The notes under the pieces are model-generated. The model did no database searches, was not told where the DNA came from, and saw nothing but the letters and a program-made list of their open reading frames with translations. From Octadecabacter antarcticus 307 (lineage in GTDB: Bacteria; Pseudomonadota; Alphaproteobacteria; Rhodobacterales; Rhodobacteraceae), in assembly GCF_000155675.2 (NCBI RefSeq), contig NC_020911.1, positions 4,144,501-4,208,500 on the forward strand: a stretch of 64,000 bases of DNA. The letters are read 5' to 3'. The position numbers and the translations under genes are program-made. Shown here piece by piece: positions 60,804-64,000 of the stretch. Position 1 is the stretch's first letter; each line of letters opens with the position of its first letter.

Positions 60804-63587
60804 ATGACTTCGTCTCAGACTGTAGCTGCTGATCTCGTCCGCGCTATAACAGATTTTGCCGATGCGCCCGCAATGTCTGATCATAACCGCACGATCACCT
60901 ACGGCAGACTTGGCCAATTTGCCCAAGCCCTCGGCTATCATTTGGACACGCCGCAGGTCGTCGGTATTTTCGGTTCAGCTGGGGTCGCAATGGCCACGAG
61001 CGCTGTGGCTTGCGTAATTAACGGACGGCCTTTTGTGCATCTGGACCCAGCCATGCCGCAAATGGTGCTGCACAATATCATTTCTGAATTACAGGTCAGC
61101 TTGGTTGTCACCTGTCAGGATGCCGCTGCAGGCCATTTGCCGGGCGATTGCAAAATCCTAGAAGCGACTGCCCTGTTGAACGAAGTGGCAACACAGGTTG
61201 GACCGATTTACGCGGCCAGCGTATCACCGGATGAGTCAATTTATCTGGTTGCGACATCCGGCACGACGGGACGGCCCAAATGCATTCCGGTTGCCCAAGA
61301 TGCCGCCTACCTGTCTTACGATTGGCGCGACGCGTATACACCCTATCGCCCGGGCATGCGCGTTGGCATTTATATCTTTGCGATCTGGGAAATGTTTCGC
61401 CCACTGCGAAAAGGTGCCGAATTGTGGTTCCCTGATGCCAGCACCCTTTTTGCGCCACGTGAATTGGCGAATTTCCTGATCGAACACGACATAGATGAGA
61501 TGCTGTTCACGCCGTCTTTCTACGACACGTTTCTAACAGCGCTGGACCACGACAAGGCTATGGCAATTCCACTTAGCCGTATCGTTTTGAACGGCGAAGT
61601 CGTGAGCGATGACCTGATCACTGCATCGCTTGCAAAGTTGCCGAAGGCCGCGCTTTGGAACCTCTATAGCATCTGCGAAACCCACGATGTTTGTATGTCG
61701 CACCTGATCGAGCCGGAAGGCTGCGCACCCGCATCCGTTGGCATCCCGATGGAACATTTGCGCGCCATCATTCTGGATGAGGCCGACAAGCCCTGCCCAA
61801 CCGGCACCGCAGGGCAACTGCATTTTGAGGGGTCAAGGATGTTGGGACGCGGTTATATCAACCGACCCGAAGAAACCCGTCTGCGGTTTCGTGAATTAAC
61901 GATCAACGGGCGCAACATGCGTCTTTATGACACCGGCGATCAGGCGTGGGTGGACGACGCAGGCGCTTTGCACATCGAAGGGCGCATTGCCCATATGCTC
62001 AAGTTGCGCGGATTTTCCATCCAAACCCGAGAGTTGACGGACACGATGCGCGACATGCTGGTATTCTCGAATGCCGCGCCTTGGGTGGCCGAAGTTGGCG
62101 AACGCGGCCAAAGTTTAATTTTCTATTTCGCAGCCGATGCCAAGCAAACACGGGCCAATGCCGACAGATGGGGGCTACAGGCGGGAACCAATAGAATGCC
62201 GTCCGAACTTGCCTCAAAACTGCGCGCAGTGCTGCCTGCCTATTGTGTGCCTTCGTTCCTTGTTCAGATGGAGGCACTGCCATTGCATCCGGTGTCAGGT
62301 AAGGCGGATATGCGTGCCTTGCCGCCTATCAAGGATGATGCCGACGTATCAGACGCAGCCGAAGATGCGGTCATTGCCGCCGCCGCGATCGCCATGGGAT
62401 GCGCGCCATCACAGATTGATCCCGCGCTCAGCTTTCACGATCAGGGCGGCGACTCGCTGATGTGCGTCACGCTGATGTTGGAGCTGGAGAGCGCCTACGA
62501 TCGCCCCATTGATTTTGAATTGGCGATGAATGTACCGCTGCACAGGCTTGATCAGTTGATGACCCAAGAGGCGGATGCGCCCGCGCCCACAGACGACTTA
62601 GATCGTCCCGGTATTTTGTTGACTGGCGCAACTGGGTTTCTTGGTGGCCATGTCCTTGCGCAGGCCGCCCGCGATCTACCGGTCGGTGACGTAGTCTACT
62701 GCCTCGTTCGAGATAAAAACCGTGGCGCACGTGATCGGCTGGACGAGGTGGCCTCAGCCCACGGGATCGCCAGCGACAGATACGTCATGGTGCCGGGCAC
62801 CTTGGACGCACCAAACTTCGGGCTAGAGCCGTCCGCCTACGCTGCGCTGACCGCATCGGTCACACGGGTCATTCATTGCGCCGCCATGGTGAACCTCGCC
62901 ATACCCCGTACCGAGATGTTGGATTGGTCCGCGCGCGGTATGGCGCAGGTGCTGGCGTTCTGCAGCACTGCAGACGCCGATCTGCGCTTCACCTCATCCA
63001 GCGCTGTTTTTCCTGATCGCGGTGGTCCTTGGCCCGAAGGCCCTGCAAAGGCGTGGGAAGGATGCACTGGCTACGGAGCCGCCAAGATAGCGTCTGAGGT
63101 TGCAATCAAAAATTCGGGTGTCTGCGCCGCTATTGTGCGGCTGCCCTCTCTCTATGATCTAAACGCACCAAACCCGCGCGACATTTATGAAATCATCCTA
63201 AAAGCGTCATTGTGCGCAGGTCACATGCCGCACGGGCTTGAATTTCCAATGACCGATGTGAAAGCCGCCGCCGCCTTTCTTCTTGGCCCTGTGACTGCAC
63301 CAGACGCCCCGATTTACAACTTGATGGCCGATGTGCGCATTACACCGACAGACCCGAATGCATTGGATGCAAAAGACTGGCTAGAAGCCGTCAAACTGGC
63401 CCCCGGCATTGCCAATGTGATCGCCAAATTCCCCGATACGTTGTGCGCCGATGCAACCTTCATCAACACAGCCGCGTGCACTGCGTTGGTGCAGATCACT
63501 GACCGCCCTTGCAGCAGTATCAGCAATGGCAATGCGTTACTGCTGCGTCGCGCGAAAGACTACCAAAGCGATCCAGCATTGATCTGA
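60804..63587 (+). CDS. Free-standing A-PCP-R enzyme (carboxylic-acid-reductase-like NRPS module)
   Basis: A 927-residue three-domain protein. The adenylation domain (about 1-510) has A3 YLVATSGTTGRPK at 147-159, A5 NLYSICETH, A7 YDTGD, A8 GRIAHMLKLRGFSIQ, and the catalytic lysine of A10 PVSGKADMR at 500. The carrier domain has the phosphopantetheine site DQGGDSLM with Ser551. The thioester-reductase domain starts with ILLTGATGFLGG (about 604) and has YGAAK (Tyr757, Lys761). Such enzymes activate a carboxylic or amino acid, load it and release it reductively as an aldehyde or alcohol; a phosphopantetheinyl transferase is needed. No condensation domain is present. It stands alone after the IS region and converges on an SDR gene. 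The substrate is unknown. Confidence 0.88.
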   Translation: MTSSQTVAADLVRAITDFADAPAMSDHNRTITYGRLGQFAQALGYHLDTPQVVGIFGSAGVAMATSAVACVINGRPFVHLDPAMPQMVLHNIISELQVSLVVTCQDAAAGHLPGDCKILEATALLNEVATQVGPIYAASVSPDESIYLVATSGTTGRPKCIPVAQDAAYLSYDWRDAYTPYRPGMRVGIYIFAIWEMFRPLRKGAELWFPDASTLFAPRELANFLIEHDIDEMLFTPSFYDTFLTALDHDKAMAIPLSRIVLNGEVVSDDLITASLAKLPKAALWNLYSICETHDVCMSHLIEPEGCAPASVGIPMEHLRAIILDEADKPCPTGTAGQLHFEGSRMLGRGYINRPEETRLRFRELTINGRNMRLYDTGDQAWVDDAGALHIEGRIAHMLKLRGFSIQTRELTDTMRDMLVFSNAAPWVAEVGERGQSLIFYFAADAKQTRANADRWGLQAGTNRMPSELASKLRAVLPAYCVPSFLVQMEALPLHPVSGKADMRALPPIKDDADVSDAAEDAVIAAAAIAMGCAPSQIDPALSFHDQGGDSLMCVTLMLELESAYDRPIDFELAMNVPLHRLDQLMTQEADAPAPTDDLDRPGILLTGATGFLGGHVLAQAARDLPVGDVVYCLVRDKNRGARDRLDEVASAHGIASDRYVMVPGTLDAPNFGLEPSAYAALTASVTRVIHCAAMVNLAIPRTEMLDWSARGMAQVLAFCSTADADLRFTSSSAVFPDRGGPWPEGPAKAWEGCTGYGAAKIASEVAIKNSGVCAAIVRLPSLYDLNAPNPRDIYEIILKASLCAGHMPHGLEFPMTDVKAAAAFLLGPVTAPDAPIYNLMADVRITPTDPNALDAKDWLEAVKLAPGIANVIAKFPDTLCADATFINTAACTALVQITDRPCSSISNGNALLLRRAKDYQSDPALI

Positions 63588-64000
63588 AAATCTTCCATTG
63601 TAAGGGCACGTGCCGCATCGCTGACCAGAAATGCTGCCAATTCTGCAATCTCAGATGGCTGGACGAGCTGGTTCTGCGGGTTGGATTTGGCGTATTCGGC
63701 CCGCACTTCCTCAAGGCTTTGACCGGTCAAAGCGATATCAGCGTCGATAAACCGTCTCAGCATTTCGGTTTCCACCCAAGTCGGGCTGATTGACACGCAG
63801 GTAATCCCGAGTGCAGCGCCCTCTAGGCTAACGCACCGCCCCAAACCCAAAAGCCCCGCCTTAGACGTGCAATAGGCCGCATTATTCGCCATCCCATTAT
63901 GCGCTGCAACCGATGCGATGTTGACGATCCTCCCCCAACCAGCGCGCTTCATATGCGGCATCACAGTGCGGATCGTCCGAAATGATCCGCTTAGATTGGT
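63560..64000 (-). CDS. Short-chain dehydrogenase/reductase (SDR), partial
   Basis: The C-terminal part of a classical SDR that runs off the right edge. The frame is open from 64000 (TNLSGSFRTIRTVMPHMKRA) and contains GRIVNIASVAAHNGMANNAAYCTSKAGLLGLGRCV, with the catalytic Ser, Tyr and Lys (Tyr-Cys-Thr-Ser-Lys), then SPTWVETEM and the ending DFQINAGSLW. The N-terminal Rossmann glycine motif is outside the window. It resembles 3-hydroxybutyrate dehydrogenase or 3-oxoacyl reductase types. Its end overlaps the end of the A-PCP-R gene by 28 bp (convergent). Confidence 0.88.
   Translation of the reverse strand, partial: TNLSGSFRTIRTVMPHMKRAGWGRIVNIASVAAHNGMANNAAYCTSKAGLLGLGRCVSLEGAALGITCVSISPTWVETEMLRRFIDADIALTGQSLEEVRAEYAKSNPQNQLVQPSEIAELAAFLVSDAARALTMEDFQINAGSLW

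Overview
The window reads as chromosome of a marine alphaproteobacterium of the Rhodobacteraceae (Roseobacter group). Grounds: a urease operon with ureD directly upstream of ureA, a tandem glycine riboswitch before gcvTHP, a TAXI receptor / DUF1850 / fused TRAP permease set, an SBP56-type methanethiol oxidase, a complete glpD-glpSTPQUV glycerol system of the rhizobial type, an RTX adhesin-like protein ending in a Hint domain, and many transposase remnants. The heavy IS load would suit an IS-rich genus such as Octadecabacter or Loktanella, but the genus cannot be fixed from the sequence alone.

Layout. 1-1475: start of a urease operon (reverse). 1711-4542: a small secreted protein, methanethiol oxidase and a membrane protein. 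4586-8971: glycine cleavage gcvP-H-T (reverse) under a tandem glycine riboswitch (9060-9224). 9421-10671: YegD-like Hsp70. 10700-14123: TRAP-TAXI importer. 14331-18731: DMT transporter, two-part PIG-L deacetylase and ROK repressor. 18834-25319: sugar ABC importer with an argininosuccinate-lyase-family enzyme and a PfkB kinase. 25316-34794: LacI-controlled sugar ABC importer with two xylose-isomerase-like TIM barrels and two Gfo/Idh oxidoreductases, a gene set like those for 3-keto-sugar (glucoside or levoglucosan) breakdown. 34848-45217: GlpR regulon: two orphan GlpP/GlpQ-like permeases and glpR in reverse, then glpD-glpSTPQUV forward. 45426-46568: iron-dependent alcohol dehydrogenase.

46578-51586 is a decaying island on the reverse strand. 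It is what is left of arcA-arcB-arcC (arginine deiminase pathway) transcribed into an N-type (Na+/H+) ATPase operon atpD-C-Q-R-B. Amber codons, single-base indels, loss of the beta-subunit P-loop, truncation inside atpB and an IS200-like insertion at arcA show the decay. Tight gene junctions show that the two modules were once one operon. 52147-58261 holds a 1793-residue RTX/Ig-like/Hint protein with ten nearly identical 321-bp repeats, and its upstream partner gene.

58359-60542 is an IS graveyard (IS5, IS66, IS110). Its most unusual content is a family of six short (about 36-40 nt) hairpin elements lying inside the transposase genes. They have conserved outer flanks (CTCTC ... TGCCGG) and stems that change in a compensatory way from copy to copy. 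I did not see this element elsewhere in the window. 60804-63587 encodes a free-standing A-PCP-R (carboxylic-acid-reductase-like) enzyme, converging on a partial SDR gene at the right edge.
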